Assembly: GCF_000013625.1 (NCBI RefSeq)
Contig: NC_009659.1
Coordinates: 1,302,001 to 1,366,000 of the forward strand
Direction of reading: 5' to 3'
Source of the DNA: Janthinobacterium sp. Marseille
Lineage (GTDB): Bacteria > Pseudomonadota > Gammaproteobacteria > Burkholderiales > Burkholderiaceae_D
Length of the DNA: 64,000 nucleotides
The translations under genes and the position numbers were made by a program. The notes below the pieces were generated by a model. That model made no database searches. It had not been told where the DNA came from and was given only the letters and a program-made list of their open reading frames with translations. Positions 46,258 through 54,606 of this stretch are shown here, one piece after another (position 1 is the stretch's first letter; each line of letters starts with the position of its first letter).

Positions 46258-48510
46258 TTACTGACGTACGCAATCGACAAAGTAACCGCGTTTGCCGTCA
46301 ACTTCACGTGTGACCAGGCCATGGACATCGGTTTCGAAGCCCGGGAATTTCTCGTTGAAGTCACGTGCAAAGCGCAGGTAATCAACGATGGTCTTGTTGA
46401 ACCGTTCACCCGGGATCAGCAAAGGAATGCCCGGTGGATACGGTGTCAGCAGGATGGATGTAACGCGACCTTCCAGCTCATCGATAGGCACACGGTCGAT
46501 TTCGCGATGTGCCATTTTTGCAAAAGCGTCGGATGGTTTCATCGCCGGTTGCATATCGGACAGGTACATCTCTGTCGTCAGGCGCGCCACGTCATAGGCT
46601 TTGTAGAAATCATGGATCTGCTGGCACAGGTCGCGCAGGCCGATGCGCTCATAGCGCGGATTGGCCGCAGCGAATTCCGGCAGGATGCGCCACATCGGCT
46701 GGTTCTTGTCATAGTCATCCTTGAACTGCTGCAGTGCAGTCAGCAAGGTATTCCAGCGGCCCTTGGTAATGCCGATGGTGAACATGATGAAGAATGAGTA
46801 GAGGCCGCATTTTTCAATGATGACGCCGTGCTCAGCCAGGTATTTGGTAACGATGGAAGCCGGGATGCCGGATTCGCCGAATTTGCCTTCCAGCGACAGG
46901 CCCGGGGTAACAATGGTGGCCTTGATCGGGTCCAGCATATTGAAGCCCGGAGCCAGGTTGCCGAAGCCGTGCCAGTCGTCTTCCGCGCGGATCATCCAGT
47001 CTTCGCGCGAGCCTATGCCGTCGGCCGAGAAGTTGTCCGGTCCCCACACCTGGAACCACCAATCCTGACCCCATTCCTGATCGATCTTTTTCATGGCGCG
47101 ACGGAAATCCAGCGCTTCGAGGATGCTTTCTTCAACCAGCGCGGTACCGCCCGGCGCTTCCATCATCGCCGCCGCGACGTCGCAGGAAGCGATGATCGAG
47201 TATTGCGGCGAAGTCGAGGTGTGCATCAGGTAGGCTTCATTGAAGGCATCCTGGTCCAGTTTCACGCTTTGCGATTCACGCACCAGGATTTGCGATGCCT
47301 GCGACAGGCCGGCCAGCAATTTGTGCGTCGATTGCGTCGAGAAAATCATCGATTCCTTGGCGCGTGGACGGTCCTTGCCGATCGCGTGCATGTCTTTGTA
47401 GAAATCGTGGAAGGTCGCGTGCGGCAGCCATGCTTCATCGAAGTGCAGGGTGTCGATTTCGCCGTCCAGCATGTCTTTCAGAGTTTCGACGTTGTAGATC
47501 ACGCCGTCATAAGTCGATTGCGTGATGGTCAGGATGCGCGGCTTCTTGTTGACGGCTTCGCGTGCGAACGGATTCGCTTCGATCTTCTTGCGGATGTTTT
47601 CCATCGAGAACTCGGAGAGCGGGATCGGGCCGATGATGCCGAGGTGATTGCGGGTCGGCATCAGGAAGACCGGGATCGCACCGCACATGATGATCGAGTG
47701 CAGGATGGATTTGTGGCAGTTGCGGTCGACCACGACGATATCGCCGGGTGCGACGGTCGAGTGCCACACCATCTTGTTCGAAGTCGAAGTACCGTTGGTG
47801 ACGAAGTAGCAGTGATCGGCATTGAAGATACGCGCTGCATTGCGTTCGGAAGCGGCAACCGGACCGGTATGGTCAAGCAGTTGGCCGAGTTCTTCTACCG
47901 CGTTGCAGACGTCGGCGCGCAGCATGTTTTCACCAAAAAATTGGTGGAACATTTGGCCGATAGGCGATTTCAGGAAAGCCACGCCGCCGGAGTGACCCGG
48001 GCAGTGCCACGAATAGGAACCGTCCTGTGCGTAATGCACCAGCGCGCGGAAGAAGGGTGGCGACAGGCCATCCATATACGACTTCGCTTCACGGATGATG
48101 TGGCGGGCGACGAATTCCGGTGTGTCTTCAAACATATGGATGAAGCCGTGCAGTTCGCGCAGGATATCGTTAGGGATATCGCGCGAAGTGCGGGTTTCGC
48201 CATACAGGTAAATCGGGATATCGGCGTTCTTGTGGCGGATTTCTTCGACGAAAGCACGCAGCGATTTCAGTGCGTAATCGGTTTCTTCGAAGGAGCCGGC
48301 ACCGAACTCTTCATCGTCGATGGACAGGATGAAAGCGGAAGCACGTGATTGCTGTTGCGCGAACTGCGACAGGTCGCCGTAGCTGGTCGCGCCCAGCACT
48401 TCCATACCTTCTTTTTCAATCGCTTCGGCCAGCGCGCGGATACCGAGCCCGGACGTGTTCTCGGAACGGAAATCTTCATCGATGATGACGATGGGGAAGC
48501 GAAATTTCAT
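46258..48510 (-). CDS. Orn/Lys/Arg decarboxylase (fold type I, inducible class)
   Basis: Large PLP-dependent basic amino acid decarboxylase of 750 residues. The start is ATG 48510 (MKFRFPIVIIDED) after GGAGA. An N-terminal response-regulator-like wing domain (about 1-130) is followed by the catalytic domain. The PLP-binding lysine is in STQSTHKLLAG, about residue 397. The SYSWHCPGHSGGVAFLKSP and TNGTSTSNKMVWHS strings match AdiA/CadA/SpeF relatives. Which of arginine, lysine or ornithine is used cannot be decided by eye. No antiporter gene is adjacent, unlike acid-resistance operons. Confidence 0.9.
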   Translation of the reverse strand: MKFRFPIVIIDEDFRSENTSGLGIRALAEAIEKEGMEVLGATSYGDLSQFAQQQSRASAFILSIDDEEFGAGSFEETDYALKSLRAFVEEIRHKNADIPIYLYGETRTSRDIPNDILRELHGFIHMFEDTPEFVARHIIREAKSYMDGLSPPFFRALVHYAQDGSYSWHCPGHSGGVAFLKSPIGQMFHQFFGENMLRADVCNAVEELGQLLDHTGPVAASERNAARIFNADHCYFVTNGTSTSNKMVWHSTVAPGDIVVVDRNCHKSILHSIIMCGAIPVFLMPTRNHLGIIGPIPLSEFSMENIRKKIEANPFAREAVNKKPRILTITQSTYDGVIYNVETLKDMLDGEIDTLHFDEAWLPHATFHDFYKDMHAIGKDRPRAKESMIFSTQSTHKLLAGLSQASQILVRESQSVKLDQDAFNEAYLMHTSTSPQYSIIASCDVAAAMMEAPGGTALVEESILEALDFRRAMKKIDQEWGQDWWFQVWGPDNFSADGIGSREDWMIRAEDDWHGFGNLAPGFNMLDPIKATIVTPGLSLEGKFGESGIPASIVTKYLAEHGVIIEKCGLYSFFIMFTIGITKGRWNTLLTALQQFKDDYDKNQPMWRILPEFAAANPRYERIGLRDLCQQIHDFYKAYDVARLTTEMYLSDMQPAMKPSDAFAKMAHREIDRVPIDELEGRVTSILLTPYPPGIPLLIPGERFNKTIVDYLRFARDFNEKFPGFETDVHGLVTREVDGKRGYFVDCVRQ

Positions 48511-48607
48511 GAGGTCTCCAACAAGACGAAAAGTGCGGCGCACCAGCTAATCTGGTACGTCAGATAAAGAATGCGAATTTTCGCAGATATGTGTGCGATT
48601 TGGGGAG

Positions 48608-48637
48608 AAAAAAGCCGCCAAACAAAGGATAGGCGGC
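48608..48637 (-). terminator. Terminator of thyA-folA
   Basis: Arms GCCGCC and GGCGGC with a 12-base loop, followed on the minus strand by six T. Confidence 0.75.
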
Positions 48638-48682
48638 ATAGTGCGTCACTACTGTGACCCCAGTGTTACAAATCTGCCCGGA

Positions 48683-49171
48683 TCAGCGGATACGCTCGTA
48701 AGTGACGTAGGCGTAATCGTAGCCATTTGCCTCTGAATGATGCTGTTCGCGGGCGGTTTCCTGCCACAGCTTGGGATCGATAGCCGGGAAGAATGCGTCG
48801 CAGTCGAAGGACTTGTCGATTTTGGTCACGATCAGGCGGTCTACCTGTCCTACTGTGTCGGTGTAGATTTGCGCGCCACCGATGATGAAGGCCTGGTTGT
48901 CGCCCACCAGCGCCTTGGCGGAGTCCAGCGAGGTGACAGCTTCGACGCCCGCATGTTGCCACTCTGCATTACGGGTGATAACAATATTGCGGCGATTCGG
49001 CAGCGGACGGCCGATCGAGTCGAAAGTCTTGCGACCCATGATGATCGGATGGCCGGAGGTCGTACGCTTGAAGTGCGCAAGATCTTCCGGCAAATGCCAG
49101 GGCAGGGTGTTGTTGATGCCGATGCCATTATTGCTATCGGTAGCGACGACGATGGTCAGGTGTGCAGGCAT
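48683..49171 (-). CDS. folA: Dihydrofolate reductase
   Basis: Reduces dihydrofolate, regenerating the cofactor used by thymidylate synthase. It has 162 residues. Conserved parts: GIGINNTLPWHLPEDLAHFKR with the substrate-binding acidic residue, PIIMGRKTFDSIGRPLPNRRNIVITR for NADPH, and AFIIGGAQIYTDT. It follows thyA by 12 bases and is co-transcribed with it. Confidence 0.97.
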   Translation of the reverse strand: MPAHLTIVVATDSNNGIGINNTLPWHLPEDLAHFKRTTSGHPIIMGRKTFDSIGRPLPNRRNIVITRNAEWQHAGVEAVTSLDSAKALVGDNQAFIIGGAQIYTDTVGQVDRLIVTKIDKSFDCDAFFPAIDPKLWQETAREQHHSEANGYDYAYVTYERIR

Positions 49172-49183
49172 AGTCTTTTCTGA

Positions 49184-50158
49184 TTAAACGGCCATAGGCG
49201 CGGTCAGCGGCGCGTGGTGTTGATAGTTTTCCAGGCTGAAATCACCCGGTTCGAGTTTTTCCAGCCATTCCGGTTCGTACTTGCCGGTGACGGCGAAATC
49301 GGGAATCCGATCCGACAGCACCAGCTGCGGTGCCGGATGCGGTGCGCGCGTCATTTGTTCGTTGAGCATATCCAGGTGGTTTTCATAGATATGCGCATCG
49401 CCGATGAAGTAGGTGAACCACTTCGGCGTGTAACCGGTCAGGCGGCCGACCACATGCAGCAGTGCGGCGGCTTCAGCCAGGTTGAACGGCGTACCGAGGC
49501 CGATATCGTTGCTGCGGATGTAGAGGCAGAGCGAAATTTCCTTGGTCGTGGCATTCGGGATGAATTGGTACAGCAAGTGGCAGGCCGGTAATGCAATCGC
49601 ATCGAGGTCGGCGCAGTTCCAGCCGTGGAACAGGATGCGGCGGCTGCCCGGGTTCTTGATGATGGTATCCAGGCAATCGCGCAACTGGTCTATCGCCTTG
49701 TACAGCAAGACCTTGTCTTTGCCTTCATCGTTGACAGTCGACACCACGCGGAAACCGCGTTTTTGCGCATCGTCGATTTGTGCCTGTTGATCCGCGTCGA
49801 GCAGCTTGTAGGCCGGCCACTGGCGCCATTGCACGCCATATACCGGGCCGAGATCATCCGGTCCGGTACGGTAAGGGTTATTCAGCCACTCGGTGTTTTC
49901 ATTGGCATTCTGGTCCCACACCTTGCAACCCAGTTCGCGGAACTCGGCAGCGCTGCGCGTCGCACGCAGGAAACCGATCAATTCGCCTATGACCGACTTG
50001 AAGGCGAGCCGCTTGGTGGTAATCGCAGGGAAGCCGTCTTTTTGCAGATCGAAGCGCAACATGGCACCGGGAATGCTGATGGTGCGGATGCCGGTCCGAT
50101 TTTCCTGCCAGGTGCCGGTATCAAGTACTGTGCGCACCAGGTCAAGATACTGTTTCAT
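49184..50158 (-). CDS. thyA: Thymidylate synthase (long form)
   Basis: Makes dTMP from dUMP with methylene-tetrahydrofolate. At 324 residues it is longer than E. coli ThyA (264) and nearer the long form with an insertion in the small domain (about residues 90-150, including [22 protein letters not shown]). The catalytic Cys is about residue 193 in [11 protein letters not shown]. The preceding Pro-Ala order differs from E. coli APCH but is compatible with activity. Other strings: [30 protein letters not shown] and [13 protein letters not shown]. folA follows. Confidence 0.96.
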   Translation of the reverse strand: MKQYLDLVRTVLDTGTWQENRTGIRTISIPGAMLRFDLQKDGFPAITTKRLAFKSVIGELIGFLRATRSAAEFRELGCKVWDQNANENTEWLNNPYRTGPDDLGPVYGVQWRQWPAYKLLDADQQAQIDDAQKRGFRVVSTVNDEGKDKVLLYKAIDQLRDCLDTIIKNPGSRRILFHGWNCADLDAIALPACHLLYQFIPNATTKEISLCLYIRSNDIGLGTPFNLAEAAALLHVVGRLTGYTPKWFTYFIGDAHIYENHLDMLNEQMTRAPHPAPQLVLSDRIPDFAVTGKYEPEWLEKLEPGDFSLENYQHHAPLTAPMAV

Positions 50159-50262
50159 GCGTAGTCCGTTTTTAGAATGGGTTGTCAGAAATATAGCTTT
50201 TCCTATATTTCCGGGGAATTCGCTATTTTAACGGGTTACGGCGGCGGGCAAGCAGATCGCCT

Positions 50263-52050
50263 TCAGTGCTGGCCAAATTGCAGGGCGGCGAGGCTGGCGT
50301 ACAGGCCGCCGGCCGCGACCAGCGATGCATGGGTACCGGTTTCGACGATCTTGCCATGTTCCATCACGATGATGCGGTCGGCGCGTTGTACCGTCGCCAA
50401 CCGGTGGGCAATCACGAGCGTGGTACGACCGACCATCGCCGCTTCCAGCGCGCCTTGTACCAGGCGTTCGGATTCGGCATCCAGTGCGCTGGTGGCTTCA
50501 TCCAGCAACAGCAGCGGCGGATTTTTCAGCAAGGCACGCGCAATCGCAATGCGCTGGCGCTGGCCGCCGGACAGGCGCACGCCGCGTTCGCCGAGGAAGG
50601 AAAGATAGCCTTCGGGCAGGCGCTCTATGAATTCATGTGCGGCGGCCAGGCGTGCCGCGGCAATCACTTCTTCATCGGTCGCTTCGGGGCGACCATAGCG
50701 GATATTCTCCATCGCGTTGGCGGAAAAGATCACGGTGTCTTGTGGCACGATGCCTATGGTATTGCGCAGCGCATGCAAGTCGAGTTCGCGGATATCGATG
50801 CCGTCCAGTTCGATCACACCTTCTTGTGGATCATAGAAGCGCAGCAGTAACTGGAATAAGGAAGTCTTGCCGGCACCGGACGGACCGACGATGGCGACTG
50901 TTTCCCCGGCCTGGATAGAAACCGACAGATTTGACAGGGCCGGTGTCAACGGGCGTGACGGATAGTGGAAGGTCACCAGGTCCAGCGTCAGCGCCGCGCC
51001 GTTCGCACGTCGTGGCGGCAGGCTGCGCGGCGTCGCCGGTGACGAGATAGGTGATTGCACCGACAGCAATTCGAGCAAACGTTCGGTGGCACCGGCTGCG
51101 CGTTGCGCATCGCCCAGTACTTCGGACAATGCGCCGATGGCGCCGGCGACGATTGCCGAATACAAAATAAACTGGCCGAGCTGGCCGCCGCTCATGCTGC
51201 CGTCTATCACCGCATGTGCACCCAGCCACAGCACAAAGACAATCGCACCGAATACCAGCAGGATCGCAATCATCGTCAGCAGCGAGCGGGCGCGTATGCG
51301 GCGCATTGCGGTTTTGAATGCGTTTTCCACGGTCTGGCCGAAGCGCTTGGCTTCGATTTTTTCATGCGTATAGGCTTGCACGGTCGGCATCGCATTCAGG
51401 ATTTCACCGGCGAGCGCGGAAGCATCGGCCACGCGATCTTGCGAATCACGCGACAAAGTACGTACACGACGGCCGAACCAGACTATCGGCAATACGACGA
51501 AGGCCAGGGTAACCAGGATGATGGACGAGAGCTTGATGCTGGTGAAGAACAGCATCACCAGCCCACCCGCGAACAGCAAGGCATTGCGTAGCGCCATCGA
51601 AATGCTGGTGCCGATCAGGGTCTGGATCAGCGTGGTGTCGGTCGTGATGCGTGACAGCACTTCACCGCTTTGCGTGGTTTCAAAGAATTGCGGGCTTTGC
51701 GTGACAACGTGTGAATACACTGCATTGCGGACATCGGCAGTCACGCGTTCACCCAGCCAGGAGACCATATAGAAGCGCGCCGCGGTGGCAATCGCCAGTA
51801 CGCAGGCGACGCCAAACAGCGCGATGAAGTAGGTATTGATGCTGGACGTATCGTGCATGCCATTGGCACCGAAGCCGAGGTCTATCATTTGGCGGAAGGC
51901 GTAGGGAATGGCGAGTGTGGCGGCAGCGGCGACGATCAGCGCAATGCCGGCCAGCACAAACTGCTTCTTGTAGGGCAGCAAAAATTTCAGCAAGCCGCGC
52001 AGTGTGGCGATACTGCCTTTTTGTAATTCCCGGGAGGTCTGGATGGTCAT
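50263..52050 (-). CDS. ABC transporter, fused permease and ATPase (exporter type)
   Basis: A 595-residue half-transporter with an N-terminal six-helix exporter domain (about 25-320) and a C-terminal ATPase. Walker A GPSGAGKTS is near residue 387, the signature is LSGGQRQRIAIARAL, and Walker B is LLLLDEATSALD. The architecture fits the MsbA/lipid or drug exporter group (ABCB-like; often called multidrug or HlyB-like in annotations). No accessory membrane fusion or outer-membrane gene is adjacent. The substrate is unknown. Confidence 0.92.
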   Translation of the reverse strand: MTIQTSRELQKGSIATLRGLLKFLLPYKKQFVLAGIALIVAAAATLAIPYAFRQMIDLGFGANGMHDTSSINTYFIALFGVACVLAIATAARFYMVSWLGERVTADVRNAVYSHVVTQSPQFFETTQSGEVLSRITTDTTLIQTLIGTSISMALRNALLFAGGLVMLFFTSIKLSSIILVTLAFVVLPIVWFGRRVRTLSRDSQDRVADASALAGEILNAMPTVQAYTHEKIEAKRFGQTVENAFKTAMRRIRARSLLTMIAILLVFGAIVFVLWLGAHAVIDGSMSGGQLGQFILYSAIVAGAIGALSEVLGDAQRAAGATERLLELLSVQSPISSPATPRSLPPRRANGAALTLDLVTFHYPSRPLTPALSNLSVSIQAGETVAIVGPSGAGKTSLFQLLLRFYDPQEGVIELDGIDIRELDLHALRNTIGIVPQDTVIFSANAMENIRYGRPEATDEEVIAAARLAAAHEFIERLPEGYLSFLGERGVRLSGGQRQRIAIARALLKNPPLLLLDEATSALDAESERLVQGALEAAMVGRTTLVIAHRLATVQRADRIIVMEHGKIVETGTHASLVAAGGLYASLAALQFGQH

Positions 52051-52339
52051 GGATGCCGTGTTTTGATGTGCTGATAAAAGTTGATGCCAACAGGTGGCTG
52101 CTTGTCACCGGAATTTAACGCTTATTTAATATACTTCAGCGCAATGGGCATGCCGGGCTAGCTTAACACCAGTCCAGGCCCGCTATTTTTCCTGCTGTTT
52201 TTGTAAAAAATACCGAAAACGTTTTGTTCTCAGGCAATATGGGGGCGGGCTGGCGCAGGGCAAGCACTATCTTTGCCCGGCAAATGAACTGTCACGCTGA
52301 AATGGGGTCACTCAGATTCACGCATCACGGGGGAGCAGA

Positions 52340-53290
52340 TTGCTGCAATTCATCCAGTGTACCGAACAGAATGACCAGAGTGTCCGTGACGAACTGCTCG
52401 CGGGCTTGAGCGCAGCACAGGCTTTTACATCACCCAAGTACCTGTACGATGCGCTGGGTTCCAAATTATTTGAGGCGATCTGCGAGCTGCCGGAGTATTA
52501 CCCGACCCGCACCGAGGCCCTCATCTTCAAAACGCATGGCAGGGCGATTGCGCAGGCAATCGGCAGCGGCACTACGCTGATCGACCTTGGTGCCGGTAAT
52601 TGCGCGAAGGCGGCGCGCCTGTTCCCCGGCTTGCAGCCGGTGCAATATGTGCCGGTCGATATTTCAGTCAGCTTCCTGCGCGAATCCCTGCAGCGTTTGC
52701 AGCAGCAATTTCCATCCATTGTGATGACCGGCGTAGGCATGGATTTTTCCAGTGAACTGGCGCTGCCGGACAGCGTGCGCGATGCCAAGCGCCTGTTCTT
52801 TTATCCCGGCTCTTCCATCGGTAATTTCACACCGGATGAATCACTGGCTTTCCTGCAACGCATACGTGCCGCCTGTGATGAAGACGGTGGCCTGTTGATA
52901 GGTGTTGACCTGGTCAAGGATAAAGCCGTCCTCGATGCGGCATACGATGATGCGCTGGGCGTTACCGCAGCCTTTAACCTGAACCTGTTGCGGCACCTGA
53001 ATCATTTGCTTGGCACCGACTTCGATGTACGGGCCTGGCGTCATCGCGGATTTTTTAATGACAAGGCCAGCCGGATTGAAATGCATCTGGAAGCGGTATC
53101 AGAGCAAATCGTGCGCTGGCCACAAGGCGAACGGCGCTTTGAACGCGGCGAACGCATACATACCGAAAACAGTTATAAGTACACGCAGCGCAGCTTTACG
53201 GATTTGCTGGAGCAGGCGGGTTTCCGCAAGTTATCGTTCTGGACCGATCCGCAACAGTGGTTCATGGTGTGTCATGCCCACGTAAACTGA
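52340..53290 (+). CDS. egtD: L-histidine N-alpha-methyltransferase
   Basis: SAM-dependent enzyme that trimethylates histidine to hercynine, the first step of ergothioneine (and selenoneine) synthesis. It has 316 residues. The start is TTG 52340 with GGGGGAG a few bases upstream. Recognisable strings: PKYLYDALGSKLFEAICELPEYYPTRTE, the SAM motif LIDLGAGNCAKA, VPVDISVSFL, FYPGSSIGNFTPDE and GFFNDKASRIEMHLE. egtB follows 86 bases later. The pathway genes egtA and egtC are absent here, as in many proteobacteria. Confidence 0.93.
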   Translation: MLQFIQCTEQNDQSVRDELLAGLSAAQAFTSPKYLYDALGSKLFEAICELPEYYPTRTEALIFKTHGRAIAQAIGSGTTLIDLGAGNCAKAARLFPGLQPVQYVPVDISVSFLRESLQRLQQQFPSIVMTGVGMDFSSELALPDSVRDAKRLFFYPGSSIGNFTPDESLAFLQRIRAACDEDGGLLIGVDLVKDKAVLDAAYDDALGVTAAFNLNLLRHLNHLLGTDFDVRAWRHRGFFNDKASRIEMHLEAVSEQIVRWPQGERRFERGERIHTENSYKYTQRSFTDLLEQAGFRKLSFWTDPQQWFMVCHAHVN

Positions 53291-53376
53291 TGTTAGGCAG
53301 ATTACAGTAGACTGCTGTAATGGCTTCAATGAGGCGGCATCCCGAACCTGTTTCACCAACGACAAGACGGATTGCA

Positions 53377-54594
53377 ATGAACGTACAGACAGAAACCATC
53401 CATCTGCTGGCACCGCAGCAAGAGCTTGTGCCTTATCTCTCGGTGCGCGGCCGTTCCCTGGCGCTTGCGGCACCGCTATCGGAAGAAGATTGCGCGGCGC
53501 AATCGATGCCGGATGCGAGTCCGGTCAAATGGCATCTGGCACATACCACCTGGTTCTTCGAAACCTTTATCCTTGAACGTTTCGAAACCAACTTCCAGCC
53601 GCACCATCCTGCCTTCCGCGTCCTCTTCAATTCCTATTACAACGGGGTCGGCGACAAGCATGCGCGCGCGCAACGCGGTTTGCTGACGCGGCCACCTTTC
53701 GATGAAGTGCTGGCTTACCGCCGCGATGTGGATGCACGGATCCAAGCCTTGTTATCTCAGCCATTGCCGCAACAACTGTTGACGGAAATCAGGGGCTTGC
53801 TGGAGCTCGGTTTGCAGCATGAACAGCAGCATCAGGAATTGATGATGACGGATGTCTTGCATCTGTTCTCGCGTAATCCGCTCAAGCCGGCGTATGCCGA
53901 TACGCTGTACTCGCTGGCGGAAGCACCGCCTGTGCTGGAATGGATTCCGTTTGCCAGCGGTGTGGTGCAAGTCGGATATGACGGCACAGGCTTTTGCTTT
54001 GATAATGAATTGCCGCGCCATCGGCAGTTTGTCGAAGCGTATGAGTTGGCATCACGGCTGGTGACGAATCGCGAGTACCTGGCTTTCGTCGAAGCGGGTG
54101 GCTATGAAGATCCGGATCTGTGGTTGTCCGAGGGCTGGGACTGGGTACAGGCGCAGCAAATCCTGCATCCCTTGTACTGGCAGCATGAGCGGGGCTGGCA
54201 TGCCTTTTCGCTGCAAGGCATGCGGCCGCTGGATTTGAATGCCGCGCTGACGCATATTTCCTATTTTGAAGCGGATGCCTATGCACGCTGGAGTGGTGCG
54301 CGCCTGCCGACCGAAGCGGAGTGGGAGCATGCGGCGCAGACGACGGTAGAGTTGAGCCAGTTGTTCGGCACGTGCTGGCAATGGACCAGCAGCAGTTATG
54401 CCGCTTATCCCGGCTATCAAACCGCGGCCGGGGCGCTCGGTGAATACAACGGTAAATTCATGGCGAACCAGTATGTATTACGTGGTTCATCCTGCGTCAC
54501 ACCGGATGGGCATGCGCGTATCAGCTACCGCAATTTCTTCCCTTCATCCGCCCGCTGGCAATTTACCGGCATCCGTCTCGCACGCCAGGCATAG
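53377..54594 (+). CDS. egtB: Ergothioneine synthesis sulfoxide synthase-type protein EgtB
   Basis: Non-heme iron enzyme that joins hercynine and a cysteine thiol to a sulfoxide. It has 405 residues from ATG 53377. The N-terminal DinB-like domain supplies the iron ligands His56 (HLAHTT) and the HEQQHQE motif with His148 and His152, all intact. The C-terminal formylglycine-generating-enzyme-like (FGE-sulfatase) domain ends RISYRNFFPSSARWQFTGIRLAR. Gamma-glutamylcysteine (from gshA) or cysteine is the likely thiol donor. It pairs with egtD upstream. Confidence 0.93.
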   Translation: MNVQTETIHLLAPQQELVPYLSVRGRSLALAAPLSEEDCAAQSMPDASPVKWHLAHTTWFFETFILERFETNFQPHHPAFRVLFNSYYNGVGDKHARAQRGLLTRPPFDEVLAYRRDVDARIQALLSQPLPQQLLTEIRGLLELGLQHEQQHQELMMTDVLHLFSRNPLKPAYADTLYSLAEAPPVLEWIPFASGVVQVGYDGTGFCFDNELPRHRQFVEAYELASRLVTNREYLAFVEAGGYEDPDLWLSEGWDWVQAQQILHPLYWQHERGWHAFSLQGMRPLDLNAALTHISYFEADAYARWSGARLPTEAEWEHAAQTTVELSQLFGTCWQWTSSSYAAYPGYQTAAGALGEYNGKFMANQYVLRGSSCVTPDGHARISYRNFFPSSARWQFTGIRLARQA

Positions 54595-54606
54595 TGCAGC
54601 AAATGC

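Noticed and set aside
46828-48348. 506-codon plus-strand open frame opposite the decarboxylase
   Set aside because: Antisense shadow of a well-conserved decarboxylase, without a ribosome site or recognisable domain.
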